From positions 4,709,891 to 4,773,890 of the forward strand of contig NC_092657.1 of NCBI RefSeq assembly GCF_032118995.1: 64,000 nt of DNA, in the 5' to 3' direction. How positions within the stretch are numbered: the stretch's first letter is position 1; each line of letters opens with the position of its first letter. Shown here in pieces: positions 31,714 through 43,200 of the stretch. The notes below the pieces were generated by a model, which was given only the letters and a program-made list of their open reading frames with translations, was not told the DNA's origin and did not search any database. The position numbers were made by a program, and so were the translations under genes. The stretch is from Asterias amurensis (lineage: Eukaryota; Echinodermata; Asteroidea; Forcipulatida; Asteriidae).

Positions 31714-34190
31714 ATGTCTAAGTTTCTTGCTCTGGCGATGTTGGCAGTCTTGGCTGTGTGTCTTCAACGGTAAGTGCTAAAGAAGACAATTGTGTTTGAC
31801 TGTATACAATGTTAATGTTTCAAATGTGACGTCATCGTTTTGGGACTTTGACCAAAATTTAAATTTGAACTTGGGCATATCAAACGAAAAATTGTGTCAC
31901 CACTTAGTTAAAAAAAGTGGATATCACCCCAGTCCACCACTTTTCCACAGAACTCTGACAAGGTGCAAATTAAAGGCAGTTTCTCACCAAATTTCTCACA
32001 AAAAAAATATATTCCAAACCGACCAACCCTTCTTTTTTTTCTACTTGGGCCCACATTCTACATCTCTTATTTTGAAGGCTTTCAAAGCCTCGAAGTTGGA
32101 TTTTAGAAATGTGTTTATTCTATTGCATATTTTACTTTTGCTTAATTAATAAATATGTTATTTTTGGGTTGTGTTCTATAATATCTTTGTTTTAGTTCTT
32201 CGTAGTCATTTTATTGTAAGGCGCTTTTGATCATTTTTAATATGGAAAATGCGCGGTATAAATTTCATTATTATTATTATTACTACATTATAAGTTGCTC
32301 GTCAATTACAAGTTCTCTTCATGCGTCTATTTGGCCTGAGATTGCACCACGGAGCATCTAGAATGCAAAATGTTCGAGACCCCATGCCGTGAAGACTTTG
32401 CGCTACGCGCTCGCACGCTCCATCTTTGTTCTGAAGTGCCCCCCCCCCCACCCCTTAGAAAATTGTGTGCCCCTAATTTTTGGTTGGTGTTACCGCAAAC
32501 TCTTCTGTATCTTATCTCCACCATGCAAAGTTTCAAATCCTGCCCCTACTTTTGTATACCCTAGTTTAACGCCGCTGATTACCAAACGGGTCAGGGGCCT
32601 TTAAAGCAGCTCTAATAAATTGGGCCCTGCCCAGCTTTAAAGCTTAAAGACGCCCTCTCGTCAAACAAAACAATTTTTTGGTCAAGTCCATATTTTTATG
32701 AGTTTTTTTCAATAGCAGCGCCGAACAAAACTGTTTCTTATTAATGTTCTTGTGTGTTCACACCCATCCTTTTAAAGCTGCGAGGGCACCATTTGCATGG
32801 ATTGTGAAGATATGAACTGTGTAGAGCCAGATTGTGAATACGGGACTATACTAGACGAGTGCGATTGCTGTAAGGTCTGCACTAAGGTAAGACTGAACCT
32901 AGTTGTTAAAGGCAGTGGACACTATTGGTTATTACTCAAAATAATTGTTAGCATAAAATTTGTAACAAGCAATGGTGAGCTGTTGATAGTATACAACAAT
33001 GCCAGAAACGGCTCCCTCTGAAGGTACGTAGGTTTCGAGAAAGAAGTACTTTTCCACGAATTTGATTTCGAGACCTCGGAATTAGATTTTGAGGTCCCGA
33101 AATCATGCATTTGAAAGCAAGGTTTTTTATTCTTTCATTGTTATCTCGCAACTTTGACGACCAAATGAGCTCAAATTTTCACAGGTTTGTTATTTTAAGC
33201 ATGTTGAGATACACCAAGTGAAAAGACTGGTCTTTGACAATTACCAATTGTGTCCAGTGTTTTTAACAGACGATTAAACCCGATTAAATAAAATACCTCC
33301 CACGGGCCTAATTAGTTGTTTAGTTTTCAACAATATCCACACAATGTTTGACTATTTTGGTATGCTAACGTTGTCACAAAAAGTAGCGATGTGTTTTTGA
33401 TTTGCATTATTATATGGCTTTATAGTTTTCCAACCTGGACCCAATTTCATAGAGCTGCTTAAGCACAAAATTTTTGCTTTTAAAAGCAAAAAAATCCTTG
33501 CCTGAGTAAAATCTGATTACCGGCCAAGACTCCATCCAATTGTTATGCTAAGTAAACAACAGCTAAATACCTGTTACAAGCAATGTATATGGCATGACAT
33601 TTTGGGCAGTAACATGTGTAAAATAAGCGAGCTATTTTCGTGCTTAAGCGAATTTTTTGCTTAAGCAGCTCTATGAAATTGGCCCCTGGGTTGGCAACAA
33701 CTCGGGCTGTAAGTTGCAAAAGAATTGTTTATATAATGAAGATCTTTGCTTCTTGTATGTGGCACGTTTAAAAGGGATACCAGCGCATTATAAATAAGGG
33801 ATGTGTTGATAGGCTGTTGAGAAAGAGACAAAAACTCTGAGCGGCAAAGCGCGAAAGCATGCGAGCTCACAAACTTAACATTTATCTTTGGTTTTAACAG
33901 CCTTACTCCTCAATCTGAGCGTTAATATTCTTTTAGAACTTGATCTAAAAAAACCACGGAATTTCCCATTTTGGGCCCCCCCCCCCCGGAAATCCGGTTG
34001 AAAATGGAGAAATCATATCCCTCTAAATGCAAACTATTAATATTATCTTCAGGGGTTGGACGAGCTGTGTGAGGGGCTAATGGAGAATTACGGCAAGTGC
34101 TCTGAAGGTCTTTATTGTGAAAAACCAGTCTGCAAAAAGGGGAAAACCAGTTGTGCATCACTGCCCGGATACTGCAAGCCTGAGCAGTAA
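31714..34190 (+). CDS. Small secreted cysteine-rich protein, single IGFBP N-terminal-like domain
   Basis: Three exons, 31714-31769, 32778-32886 and 34053-34190, join in phase to a 100-residue protein. Residues 1-18 form a signal peptide (MSKFLALAMLAVLAVCLQ). The mature part has about 15 cysteines, including CDCCKVC followed by LCEG...YGKCSEGLYC, which resembles the GCGCCxxC and later GLxC motifs of the insulin-like growth factor binding protein N-terminal domain. There is no thyroglobulin or other C-terminal domain, so it is like the single-IGFBP-domain proteins of invertebrates (perlustrin, SIBD-1; from memory). Its partner, an insulin-like peptide or other ligand, cannot be told from sequence. 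A TATA box lies about 145 nt upstream of the ATG. Intron 1 contains a LINE-like 3' end, and intron 2 starts with a MITE only 20 nt after the donor. Another small cysteine-rich fold is the alternative. Confidence 0.75.
31950..32285 (+). mobile_element. LINE-like 3' end in intron 1 of the IGFBP-like gene
   Basis: A tail with GTAAGGCGCTTTTGATC, GCGCGGTATAAATTTC and (ATT)n, as in other LINE 3' ends here. No clear reverse transcriptase residues; 5' limit uncertain. Confidence 0.5.
32906..33266. repeat. Family A MITE in intron 2 of the IGFBP-like gene
   Basis: TTAAAGGCAGTGGACACTAT begins 20 nt after the exon 2 donor; ends GTGTCCAGTGTTTTTAA. Confidence 0.85.
33437..33690. repeat. Family E palindrome
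   Basis: GGACCCAATTTCATAGAGC to CAGCTCTATGAAATTGGCCC with GCTTAAGCAC-type arms. Confidence 0.8.
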
Positions 34191-34271
34191 TGTCAAAGGT
34201 AATTTATATGGGTTTATTGCAAAAGATAATATCTACTTTGCGGTAGTAGAATATAAAGCAAGACTGCAAAC

Positions 34272-34421
34272 TAATGGGAGACTTTTCGGACGCTGGGTGG
34301 CAGCAGACTAACAAGGTAGAATCCATTGTTCTCGGTCATGTGCGCACGCTCAGAACTACGTAAACAATGGAAATTTACCTGGTAAGTCTGCTGCCACCTA
34401 GCGTCCCAAAGTCTCCCATTA
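34272..34421. repeat. Family C foldback just downstream of the IGFBP-like gene
   Basis: TAATGGGAGACTTTTCGGAC to GTCCCAAAGTCTCCCATTA, about 80 nt past the stop codon, perhaps within the 3' UTR. Confidence 0.8.
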
Positions 34422-34443
34422 AATACACTGTATTTGTCATCGT

Positions 34444-35465
34444 TTAAGGCACTGGACACTAATGGTAAATACTCAACATAATATTGTTGTCATAAAAACT
34501 AACTTGGTAACGAGCAATGAAGAGCTGTTGACAGTGTAAAACAACAAAACATCGTGAGAAATGGCCCCCTTTGGTAGCGTATAGATTTTGAGAGAGAAGT
34601 AATTTCTCACTCAAAACAATTCAGACAAAAAGCCTTTTATTATATAATATGCATCTAAAGCACACAAATTATGCACAAGAACCAAGACTACGTAGCCACT
34701 TAAAGCCGTTGGACCCTTTCGGTACAGAAAAAAAAAAAAAAGTTCACAGATTTACAAATAATTTACAGGGTTTACAGAAGGTAATGGTAAAAGACTTCTA
34801 TTGAAATATTAGTCCATGAAATGCTTTACTTTTTGAGAAAACGGTAAAACAATATAAATTCTCGTTAACGAGAATTACGGAGTTGTTATAAACACATGTC
34901 ATGACACGGCGAAACGCGCGAAAACAGGAATGGGTTTTCCCGTTATTTTCTCCCGACTCCGATGTCCGATTGAGCCTAAATTTCCACAGGATTGTTATTT
35001 TATATATAAGTTGTGATACACGAAGTGTGGGACTTGGACAATACTGTTTACCGAAAGTGTATAATGGCTTTAAGTAGATATACACAAGTCTAACTTGCTC
35101 TATTGGTAATTACTCAAAATAATTGTCAGCATAAAAACTTACTCGGTTAACAAGCAATGGATAGCTGTTGGTAGTATACAACATTGTGAGAAACGTCTCC
35201 CTCTGAGGTAATAGTTTTCGAGAAGAAGTAATTTTCCACGAATTTGATTTTGAGACCTCAGAATTAGATTTTGAGGTCCCGAAATCAAGCAACTGAAATC
35301 ACACAAGGGTGACAAGTGTTGTTTTTCTTCCATTATTATCTCGCAACTTCGACGACCATTTGAGTTCAAATTTTCACAGGTTTGTTATTTTATGCATATA
35401 TGTTGAGATACACCAATTAAGAAGACCGGTCTTTGACAATAACCAAAGGTGTCCACTGTCTTTAA
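34444..35465. repeat. Cluster: truncated family A, full family B, family A
   Basis: 34,444-34,699 family A (TTAAGGCACTGGACACTAAT, right end lost); 34,700-35,073 family B (TTAAAGCCGTTGGACCC to AATGGCTTTAA); 35,101-35,465 family A lacking its left tip (CTATTGGTAATTACTC to GTGTCCACTGTCTTTAA). Three MITEs nearly end to end. Confidence 0.8.
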
Positions 35466-36630
35466 TCTAAATCCGTCTGATACGTCTTGTATAGATCAGG
35501 ATCATCTTAACTTTGAGATCTAAAAAATAGTCAAGGAGTTTGCATTTCTTTGTTTCTGATTTTGAAAGATTTGTTTAACTTTTGTATGAGCAAGGGGTTG
35601 TTCCATTAAACCCTAGGCTTGACACAAGTCTAACTTTCCCATTGATCTAAATTCGTCTTTATATCCGTCTTGTATCAGGCATGCAAGTGCCCATTGAAAA
35701 AAAAAGAGGAAAATTTTCAAAGGCACAATGCAAGTGCGGAGCGAGGCAGCCAAAATGCCACGGGACATGATACCCACAATGGTACCCTAGAAAATGTTGA
35801 GGTTTATTATGCTCTTAGGTGCATTGTTAGCATGTACTAGGCTTATTTTACATGATTGTAGTTGTACACTGTTAATGCCAGGCATATATCAGGCTAAAAA
35901 AAAAATAACTCCGGAAAAAAAAAAGGAAAAAAAAAAGTTTTCACGTTTAAAAAACAAAACAAAACGCGGAAGAGTTGCATGCCTGTTGTATAGGTCAGGA
36001 TCATCTAAACTTTTAGATCTAAAAAATGTGTACAAGGAGTTTTGGGTTTCTGATATTTCTGATTTTTAAAGATTTGTTTAATTTTATTTTATGAGCAAGC
36101 GGTTGTTCCTTTAAACCCTAGACTTGACACAAGTCTAACTTGCTCTTAAGTCTAAATCTATCTACATTGTATTCTGTCTTGTACAGGTCAGGAAAATCAA
36201 GAGATGGTATTTGCAACTCAACACTGGAACGGCCCAGCAGTGTGAACAAGCATGGAACTCGACTTGTACCAAGTCTATGACTTGTACCAACTCTATGTAC
36301 CTAAACATAATTTGTATGAAGAAGTCAACCCTCCTACTCTTGGAAACATTAATTTTCCAGCGAGTTGCTAAACACAATTCAACTGCACATGTTTTGTATG
36401 GTGGTCAGGCCTGGTGGTCAGGCCTTTATTTTCTCTTTGGTAAAGGGCACACTATATGAGGAATTTGTAACATTCTACTGGATCATTTCAAGGACACCAA
36501 GACAATGACCGGGGGCATTGAGGCAATTGCCTACATTGCCGCCGTGAAGTAACACACCTGTGTGGCACAGCTGTGCACAGCTGTGCACAGTATCAGGTAT
36601 TGACTACTTCAAGAGCTATTGTTGAAAACA
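35466..36630. other. Intergenic stretch downstream of the IGFBP-like gene
   Basis: Contains a diverged direct repeat (GTCTTGTATAGATCAGGATC at 35,486 and TTGTATAGGTCAGGATC at 35,985, followed by TTTGTTTAA and GAGCAAG(G/C)GGTTGTTCC). A family I piece is at 36,407-36,560. No gene recognised. Confidence 0.5.
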
Positions 36631-38350
36631 TGACTCAACTCGGGCGTTCTCTTTCCCATGGAGCAATTGCTCCATGTTTTCCCTCAAGGCAAAGTGAAAA
36701 CAGTTAATACACTGTAATTGTTTTACATCTCCACATAATGCATAGCTGCTAGGTATGTAATAATGACCAAGAAGCCGTTTTTACTATGGGCGTAGTAAAT
36801 TGGTTGCTATGGTATAGTAAATTGGTTGCTATTGGATAGTTTATTGGTTGCTACAGGTATAGAACACTGCTAGCTACTTTAAAATAGCATGTTGCAGTCG
36901 TGCGGCTTTTTAGTCCAAATAGTCATGTGATGCACTATAAACCAATAAAGACACCTTGCATAACGCAAAACACTACAGGGATGCTGAGATCACGTGCACG
37001 TTTGTACGCATAAAGAACAGCAGTCGTCCAATGATTTGCTTCCTTTGATTCCAGTGAGGGCACCTTTTGACCAAAGTGAGGGCGTTTTTTGAGCGTGTGA
37101 CGTCACGTGTATTACAAAGGGGTCTAGCAAAAGGCAGATAATGTAATCGCATTGTTCAGGCTGGCATGGTTTATCTATTATTGAAAACCAAAGTAAAAAA
37201 TATTGAAAGGTCCAACAGTAGGAGGGTTAAATATTCTATCCTTTAGAGACCAGTTTAAAATGTTGACTGATTGTAAAGTATAAAATGTAGTATATAACAA
37301 ATAAACAACAAAACACTGAACAGTTTTCTTTGTGTATTATTGTTTGTTAATGGTGTCTGCAATTTTTCACTTAGATCAAAACTTTCTCAATTACTTTGAC
37401 CAAACTCTTTCAAAAACTCAGACAAATATTCCTCAAATACGCTGGGAAAAAAACCCTCTCAATTACTCAAGTAATATGCCTGAAATTCTTTTTAACAGAA
37501 CTTGGCAAAGTGCCGAGAATACAGTGCTTACACACATCGTTGTAAAGGTAAAACTAAATAAAATGCTGATGGTTAAATTATCAGAGTGTGGTTTCACATC
37601 CTGTTTTGGTAAGTTTTCTTTGTTCAGCCCAAAATTTAACATACTTATAACATTCCCTGTGATTGGTCAATGCATGAATGGGTGTGGCACATTGGATTGG
37701 TCAACTGGCCAATGAGATCTCATTTCAAGTTTGAATCCCACCCGAGTAATTTGCTAGTGATTTTTTTTCCACAGAACTCGATTCTCTAAACCACTCGGCT
37801 ACCACTCAACTCAGGCGTTCTCTTTCCCATGGAGCAATTGCTCCATGTTTTCCCTCAAGGCAAAGTGAAAACAGTTAATACACTGTAATTGTTTTACATC
37901 TCCACATAATGCATAGCTGCTAGGTACGTACTTATGACCAAGAAGCCGTTTTTTCTATGGGCGTAGTAAATTGGTTGCTATGGTATAGTAAATTGGTTGC
38001 TATGGGATAGTAAATTGGTTACTATGGCAAACAATTCTTTCTAACAGAACTTGGCAAAGTGCCGAGAATACAGTGCTTACACACATCGTTGTAAAGGTAA
38101 AACTAAATAAAATGCTGATGGTTAAATTATCAGAGTGTGGTTTCATATCCTGTTTTGGTAAGTTTTCTTTGTTCAGCCCAAAATTTAACATACTTATAAC
38201 ATTCCCTGTGATTGGTCAATGCATGAATGGGTGTGGCACATTGGATTGGTCAACTGGCCAATGAGATCTCATTTCAAGTTTGAATCCCAACCGAGTAATT
38301 TGCTAGTGATTTTTTTTTCACAGAACTCGATTCTCTAAACCACTCAGCTA
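36630..38350. repeat. Tandem duplication with an internal loss in copy 2
   Basis: Copy 1, 36,630-37,800; copy 2, 37,801-38,350, lacking the equivalent of about 36,857-37,487. Shared parts are almost identical, e.g. GGAGCAATTGCTCCATGTTT and TGTGATTGGTCAATGCATGA. It lies just past the INTS12 stop codon. Confidence 0.85.
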
Positions 38351-38489
38351 TGACACCCCCTGTGATTGGTCAAAGCATGAATGGGCGGGCACATTGGATT
38401 TATTTCAAAATTGAAATTGTATCATACATATAACATTCCCTGTGATTGGTCAATGCATGAATTGGATTGGTCTACCGGCCAATGAAATC

Positions 38490-40149
38490 TCATCTCTTAG
38501 CTTTCTTCTTCATCTGTTGGAGTCTCTTCATAGCGGAGGCGGTGCTTGTCTGAGGAGCAGTCTTCCCTGACGTTCCGCTCGACTTAGACGCACCTTGCGT
38601 CTTGGAACCCGAATGCGAAGGAGCCTTGTTAACAGGTGACGGTAGAGGGCTCACTTTAGACCCTGACTTCGAGTGGGCACTAGAGGGCTTGCTACTGGTG
38701 GAGCTCGGCTTGGTGTGGGATGAGGAGCGAGCTGTGGCTGCAAAGCTTGCCAAACCAGTGTAGGGTGTTTTAGCAGACGAGCTCACAGGAGGTGCAGAAG
38801 TGGAAGTCTGTTAAAATACACAAAGAAGAAAATATTGCTATGACATCATTCTTGACAAAATTTTCTTAATCTTTTTTTTTGGGGGGGGGGGATTATTACC
38901 AATTATGTATCACAAATGTATTAACCCCTTGTTGAATTATTGATGTATTTTTCAACCAAACTGAAATTATAAATAATAATTATAATAATAGTTGCTTCTT
39001 ATATCCGCTCAAGGTGCTTCAACATTCAGTATTTTCCTGCGAGGTATGTGTGGCTACGTTTGAAGTATGAGACCTACTTCTTTCACATATCACTATACAA
39101 TTGTTGCACGCTGTGACGGGGTCCATGGCGTTTTGTACAGTCGAGGGGGAAAATGGAACCCGAGGCGAAGCCGAGGCTGCCATTTCCCCCCGAGAGTGTA
39201 CAAAACCCATGGACCCCAGTCACAGCGTGCAACAATTGTTTTGTAATACCTTTGTAAAATTGTTATTCCTCTCCGACCAACGCTGGGAACGATCAAGTTA
39301 ATGTACACCGGTGTACATCACTTTTCATGTTACCCGGCACGTCGAGCCATGTAACCTGCGTTTTTGTTGCGCGTCACATGATTTGTTCTCGACCAATCAA
39401 ACTTCACAATTTGTATAGAGGTAGAACAACAAATAATGGCTTACAAGGTGCTGTTGCGCATTATGCAGCCAGTCAAACCAGGAACACTGGGGCGAACCTC
39501 TTCTCTACTCGATAAGTGCACTGGGTTCTTTTACGCGCATTATGAAAAATAACACTATGCAAACTGAGGCGTGTTGCAAAACAGTTAATACAGAAACCTC
39601 AACACACTTACTTTATGCTCTGTCCGTTTGAACAGATTCACAGGTTCAGATTCTCCTTTGATTTCTACTTCTCTTTTGCTGCTCTCTTTTGTGCTGCTGC
39701 TTGACGTCCCGGAACTCTTTACTTTCTTTGAAACCTGAGATAGGAAGACAACAGATTGGAAGTTCTAAAATAACTTGTGCAAAAAAGAGCAAGTTTTGTA
39801 GAAGCACAGTGCATTTTCAAGGCAGTAGACACTATAGGTTATTACTCAAATACTTATTAGCACAAAACCTTACTTGGTAGCGAGTAATGGGGAGAGGTTG
39901 ATAGTATAAAACATTGTGAGAAACGGCTCTCGCTGAAGTAACATAGTTTTTCGAGAAAGGAGTAACTTTCTACGAATTTGATTTCGAGACCACAGATTTA
40001 GAATTTAAGGTCTTGAAATCAACCATCTGAAAGCACACAACTTCTGAGTGACAAGGGTGTTTTTCTTTTATTATTTTCTCGCAAGTTCGATGACCGATTG
40101 AGCTCTAATTTGAACACCCAGCAGGGTGGATATGTGCGCATTACAAGTC

Positions 40150-40205
<56 letters not shown>

Positions 40206-43200
40206 TCTCTCAGGTTAGTTAGTTTATGCATTGTTTGAGTTACACCAACTGTGAAGACTAGTCTTCGACAATTACCAATAGTGTCCACTGCCTTTAACTA
40301 GGATTTGAAACTTTGCATGGTGGGAGTAAAATCACGTGAGGTTTGAGGTAGCAACAAGTGTAAACCTCTTTTGAGTAGTGTTGGCTCTGAAAAGAACTGG
40401 TGGCTGACAACTCAATGTTTCAATCAGTATGCTCTGATCGTCATCAATCTCCCAAAGACGGTCAGAGCATACTGATAGAAATGTCAAGTGTCAACCACCA
40501 TTTCTTTTCAGAAGCGATCAATCAATCGACCGCAGAGACAGCAAGGGTCTGTTGCGCCGATCTCCTGTGTCCACGTCCTACAGACTCTCGCCACATGTGG
40601 TTGATTTCGCTAGGCCGGCCAAGTTGTTAGGCCCAGGATGACCGAGGGCTACCTCTAGGTGTCTTCCAGCCAGGAGCCGGTGCTAGGCCTCCCCTGAAGT
40701 TGATGGCAATACTTAGAGCTTTTTTAGCTGTGATGTTGTCAGCTAGGCGAGCGACATGACCGAAGAAGGCTCAGCGGGGCGTTAAATTAGTTGGTTGATG
40801 GGGGGCAGACACTACCAACACTGACCTCTCGGTCTCTTCCAACCAGGAGCCGGTGCTAGGCCTCCCCTGGAGTTGATGGCGATGCTTAGAGCTTTTTTAG
40901 CTGGGATGTTGTCAGCTAGGCGAGCGACATGACCGTAGAAGGCAGAGCGGCGGTGTTGAATTAGTTGGTTGATGGGGGGCAGACACTACCAACACTAGGC
41001 CTCTAGGTCTCTTCCAACCAGGAGCCGGTGCTAGGCCTCCCCTGAAGTTGATGGCAATACTTAGAGCTTTTTTAGCTGAGATGTTGTCAGCTAGGCGAGC
41101 GATATGACCGTAGAAGGCAGAGCGGCGGTGTTGAATTAGTTGGTTGATGGGGGGCAGACACTACCAACACTAGGCCTCTAGGTCTCTTCCAACCAGGAGC
41201 CGGTGCTAGGCTTCCCCTGAAGTTGATGGCAATACTTAGAGCTTTTTTAGCTGGGATGTTGTCAGCTAGGTGAGCGACATGATCGAAGAAGGCAGAGCGC
41301 ACCGTTAAATTAGTTGGTTGATGGGGGGCAGACACTACCAACACTACTTAAAAAGAGATTTTCACATGGTGTTAAGCTGCAAATTCTTCTTAACAACAAT
41401 CAGGGAGATTATTTGGAATCACATTCAACATAAAGGGGGATAAAAGTTTCTATACAACAAACAGGGAGATTTTCAAAATTGTTCATCAGAACATGAAAAG
41501 ATTTACATATTTTCAGGATTTTTTTGAAGAAGCGTTTGGCAGCTTTGCTCAATGGAACTCACCTGTTTCTTCATGTTACGCGTACAGCGGCTACAATACC
41601 AGACGAGCCGGGGGTCATTAGGGTCAGCCTCACTCGCTGGGGGTTTGTGACAGAGCTGAAAGAAATAATTCCCAAAGAATTTTCAGTCATAATTGGAAAC
41701 AGATACTTTTAGAATCAATACATTAATTAATAAATAATTCATTATTTATTAGTCCACAAAAGGAAATTTGCTACGTTGCACGGTTTCATGTAACAAGATA
41801 AAAGCATAGATTTACAAATATACAATTAGGCCTATATAATTATAATACTAATAAAAACAATAAAAAGATATTTAAAGGCCTTAAAGTGCTAACACAAAGA
41901 TAACAATAGGAATTACCAAATTACAACATTACAATAAAAAGGAGTATCCGAAGAATATAATTTAAAAAGGCAACTATAAAAATATACATACATATGGGCA
42001 AGAACAATTAAAAAGATCAGATTTAAAACAGCAACCATAAAAACACAATGTTGACAAGATGAGGGAGGGTATAAGGGAGGTGATAAAAAGAATGATACAA
42101 TTATTTACTTGTATGCTGATCATTAAAGGAACACGTTGCCTTGGATCGGTCGAGTTGGTCCTTGAAAAGCGTTCTGTAACCGTTTGCTATAAAATCGTTA
42201 TGGTTAGAAAGATGTTGTAAAAGTAGAATACAATGATTCACACAAACATGCCTCGAAATTGCGTGGTTTTCTTGTTACCTCGTCCAATAACACGGTCGGA
42301 CATTTATGGGAGTCAAATTTTTGACTCCCTTAAATGGCCGACCGTGTTAGTTCGCGACGTAAAATGAAAACTGTGCATTTTTTAGTGATACTTATGTGGA
42401 TCATTATATTCTACTTTTAAAACATCTTTCCAACAGTATGCATTTCATAACAAATGATTTCAAATGCTTTTTGAAGACCAACTCGTCCGATCCAAGGCAA
42501 CATGTTCCTTTAAGAAAGAAAGGCACTGCCAGTAGGGGACTTTCAGGACCCTTGGTGGCAGCAGATTTCCCGGGTAGAATCCATTGTTCTCGGTAATAAT
42601 ATGCGCATGCTCAGAACTATGTAAACAATGGACATTTACCTGGTAAGTCTGCTGCCACCTAGGGTTCAAAAGTCTCCTATTGCAGCGAGGCTGGGCAATG
42701 GTTTCATTGGGTACACATACATGTATATACATGCAATAATACAAATTTAATAATATTGAATTAGAATGAGCACATCTTCGGAAAACCATACAATGTGCAT
42801 ATAAAAAGGATGGCACAAAAGGTATGTTCCGAACAGTTGAAGAAAAATGCTAGCGAAACAATTGGTACTTCAAGTCTTGCTTGAATCCACGTATATTTGA
42901 AGAAGTTGTTTGACACATGTGAGTTTTATTGTGTACCATACATTTTGACAGGATTAAACAATCTAACAGTTCAAAGAACATGGTATGCTTTGCCTTAAAG
43001 TGTTTGATTTCATGCCAGACTTGCATGCTCTCCACTGTATCCAATAACAATTAGATGCTATGAATGTGGCCATTAAGCAGAGCAGGCCACATGCGTGTCT
43101 AAATGTGAGCAGGCAGCGTGCAGCTGCTAAATGCTGCGTGCTTACGTTTAGATGCGCATATGGCTTGCAGTATTTCTGGTTTGATTTTTATGGCACACGC

